Source: Dehalococcoidia bacterium (GTDB lineage Bacteria > Chloroflexota > Dehalococcoidia > Dehalococcoidales > RBG-16-60-22). Taken from it: a stretch of 5,957 nucleotides of DNA. The stretch spans positions 1 to 5,957 of the forward strand of contig JAUWYU010000102.1 in assembly GCA_030615655.1 (NCBI GenBank), written 5' to 3'. This document shows positions 4,595 to 5,957 of this stretch, in pieces (positions within the stretch are counted from its first letter, which is position 1; each line of letters starts with the position of its first letter). Under the pieces are notes generated by a model. It did no database searches. It worked only from the letters and a program-made list of their open reading frames with translations, and was not told the DNA's origin. The position numbers were made by a program, and so were the translations under genes.

Positions 4595-5318
4595 AGACAG
4601 GCAGGCAGGCATCGAGGGACTCAAGTTAAAGGTGAACGGCCATCAGGTGCACTACCTGAAGGCAGGCAGTGGTCCCCCGGTAGTGCTGATACACGGCGGC
4701 GCCAGCGACTCGCGGGACTGGCTCGGTACCATGACGGCTCTCTCCCACCGCTACAGCCTGTATGCCCCCGACCTGATAGGCTTCGGGCAGAGCGACAGGA
4801 GCAAGGACAGCTACTACCTCTCTGACTTCAGTGAATTTATCCTGGGATTCGTGGAGGCGCTCGGACTGGAACAGCCGGTTCTGGTAGGGCACTCCTTCGG
4901 GGGCAGGATATGCCTGGAGGTAGCCCTCGGACGCCCGGAAAAGGCGCGTAAACTTGTCCTGGTGGATACCGTTGGATTTGGTAAAGTTTCCAGATTTGGG
5001 ACTATCGTACTTACCGCCTTCCGGGTAATACGCAAGCTGCTCAGGCGACAGCAGCCTTATCCCCGAATTTTAGCGAAGGATGAAGATGAAACCCACTGGC
5101 TCTGCATTAATGAACTGCCCGGGCTGAGGATGCCAACACTCCTCATGTGGAAGCGCCACGACATTTACTTACCCCTATCTATAGCCCGCCGGGCCAAGAA
5201 ATTGATACCCGGAGCACAGCTGGCGGTGCTTCCGGGCTACGGGCATGCCCCCCACGGACAAAACAGCGACGCCTTCAATCGTCGGCTGCTTGATTTCCTT
5301 GACCAGGACCAGGTATAG
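4578..5318 (+). CDS. Alpha/beta-fold hydrolase with a short lid
   Basis: A 246-aa alpha/beta-hydrolase. Visible parts are the oxyanion-hole strand VVLIHGGASDSRDW (35-48), APDLIGFGQSD (63-73), the nucleophile elbow GHSFGG with S106, the probable acid D195 in PTLLMWKRHD, and the general base H223 in GYGHAPH. A complete Ser-Asp-His triad is therefore present. The lid between VLVDTVGFG (127-135) and MPTLLMW (185-191) is only about 50 residues, shorter than in most relatives. The substrate cannot be predicted. The start is GTG at 4578, with AAAGG (4564-4568) 9 nt upstream. It overlaps the lysR end by 17 nt, so translation is probably coupled. An alternative GTG at 4632 would cut into the first strand. 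No signal peptide is seen, so it is likely cytoplasmic. A link to selenium metabolism is suggested only by position. Confidence 0.85.
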   Translation: MTEETEDRQAGIEGLKLKVNGHQVHYLKAGSGPPVVLIHGGASDSRDWLGTMTALSHRYSLYAPDLIGFGQSDRSKDSYYLSDFSEFILGFVEALGLEQPVLVGHSFGGRICLEVALGRPEKARKLVLVDTVGFGKVSRFGTIVLTAFRVIRKLLRRQQPYPRILAKDEDETHWLCINELPGLRMPTLLMWKRHDIYLPLSIARRAKKLIPGAQLAVLPGYGHAPHGQNSDAFNRRLLDFLDQDQV

Positions 5319-5349
5319 TTAGCCTCAAATAACAGGCAGACAACAAACC

Positions 5350-5957
5350 TTAAGAACTCAATAGAAACACCTGCGTGCTGGCGGGCAGGTTAGTTCTGCT
5401 GACGGTCAGCTTAGGACGAGCTTCAACCTGTTCCATACCCATCTCTTTGAGGAAGTCCTCCACCGGGTCAAGCTCACGCTTTATCGAAGGGGTTTTGTAG
5501 TGCATGGGGATTACTGCCTTCGGCTCAAGCTTGCGGATAACCTCGGCGGCCATGGCGGCATTTATGGTGGACACGCCACCCACCGGCAGCAGCAGCACAT
5601 CGACATTGCCCATCTCTTCCACCTGCTCATCGCTAAGCACATGCCCGATGTCACCCAGGTGACATACCGATACCCCCTCTATTTCCATGAGGTAAACTGT
5701 ATTCTTACCCCTGGTCTGACCCCCCACGGCGTCATGAAAGGTGGCTATGCCGATAATCAGGACGCCGCTGATTTCATACTCTCCGGGTCCTTTGATTATC
5801 CTTGGTTCACCACCTATGCCGTTAACATAAGAATGTGAAGGATGCTGATGGCTTACAGTTACGATGTTGGCAGTCTGCTTACCCAGTGTGTAACCAAGGT
5901 CCGGCGGAAAAGGGTCGGTGATAACTACGGCCTGACTTCCCTTAATCCTGAAGCAGG
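5350..5957 (-). CDS. MBL-fold metal-dependent hydrolase (UlaG-like), 5' end beyond window
   Basis: The frame stays open from the stop at 5350-5352 to the right edge, giving the C-terminal 201 residues. The start lies outside the window, and the GTG at 5727 is internal. Numbered from the first visible residue, features are VITDPF (11-16), the metal-binding loop SHQHPSH (35-41), GPGEYEISGV (56-65), GIATFHDAVGG (69-79), the strand VCHLGDIGHVL (97-107) with D102 and H105, and MHYKT near the end. This order is typical of the UlaG-like/Lactamase_B_3 branch of metallo-beta-lactamase-fold proteins, cytoplasmic hydrolases of mostly unknown substrate. The usual HxHxDH loop is HxHxSH here: the metal-ligand Asp is replaced by Ser (S40), which may mean a single-metal site. 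It converges on the hydrolase gene with a 31-nt gap and no visible terminator. Confidence 0.82.
   Translation of the reverse strand, partial: CFRIKGSQAVVITDPFPPDLGYTLGKQTANIVTVSHQHPSHSYVNGIGGEPRIIKGPGEYEISGVLIIGIATFHDAVGGQTRGKNTVYLMEIEGVSVCHLGDIGHVLSDEQVEEMGNVDVLLLPVGGVSTINAAMAAEVIRKLEPKAVIPMHYKTPSIKRELDPVEDFLKEMGMEQVEARPKLTVSRTNLPASTQVFLLSS

Noticed and set aside
5319..5349. Terminator between the convergent hydrolase and MBL-fold genes
   Set aside because: The 31-nt gap holds no stem-loop or T-run that I can identify.
5500..5838. 112-aa plus-strand open frame over the MBL-fold gene
   Set aside because: The minus-strand frame carries clear MBL motifs through this region, so the plus-strand frame is a shadow.

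Overview
This 5,957-base window looks like bacterial chromosome with a possible plasmid-like or island segment at its left end. The GC content is moderate to high in genes and the intergenic DNA is AT-rich. Gene content and order (stand-alone YedF-like protein, selenoprotein SelD, divergent LysR regulator, UlaG-like metallo-hydrolase) remind me of Dehalococcoidia-type Chloroflexota. That assignment is recollection and inference, and no marker gene in the window proves it. TGA serves as a normal stop in two genes here (the WYL-like gene and lysR), so the genetic code is standard apart from one recoded codon.

Left part (1-2050): a 14-bp inverted repeat at the very start (3-59) is followed by a strong sigma70-type promoter (TTGACG, 17 bp, TATAAT). 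The promoter is embedded in an array of 8-bp-phased RNGCA boxes. It drives a two-gene partition cassette, parA (179-964) and a small ribbon-helix-helix-like partner (951-1295), which overlap by 14 nt. Convergent to it is a WYL-like protein gene on the minus strand (1361-1987), and a hairpin lies between the two ends.

Middle part (2077-3682): a selenium operon on the minus strand, yedF-like then selD. selD carries an in-frame TGA at codon 18, exactly at the catalytic Cys/Sec position of selenophosphate synthetase, with a plausible bacterial SECIS hairpin right after it. The true gene is 3126-2077 (349 aa including Sec), not the shorter open frame beginning at 3003.

Right part (3683-5957): a LysR regulator is transcribed divergently from the selenium operon. 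The two promoters face each other across 50 bp and share an inverted repeat. The LysR gene overlaps an alpha/beta-hydrolase gene by 17 nt. An MBL-fold hydrolase gene on the minus strand runs off the right edge.

How the genes fit together: YedF and SelD belong to selenium handling, SelD making the selenophosphate used for selenocysteine and selenouridine. The LysR protein is well placed to control this operon and itself. The par cassette is functionally separate, and its 8-bp repeats are the best candidate for a combined operator and centromere. I found no complete new multi-gene system. The most noteworthy points are the Sec-containing SelD with its SECIS, the 8-bp par operator array, and the face-to-face selenium/LysR promoters.
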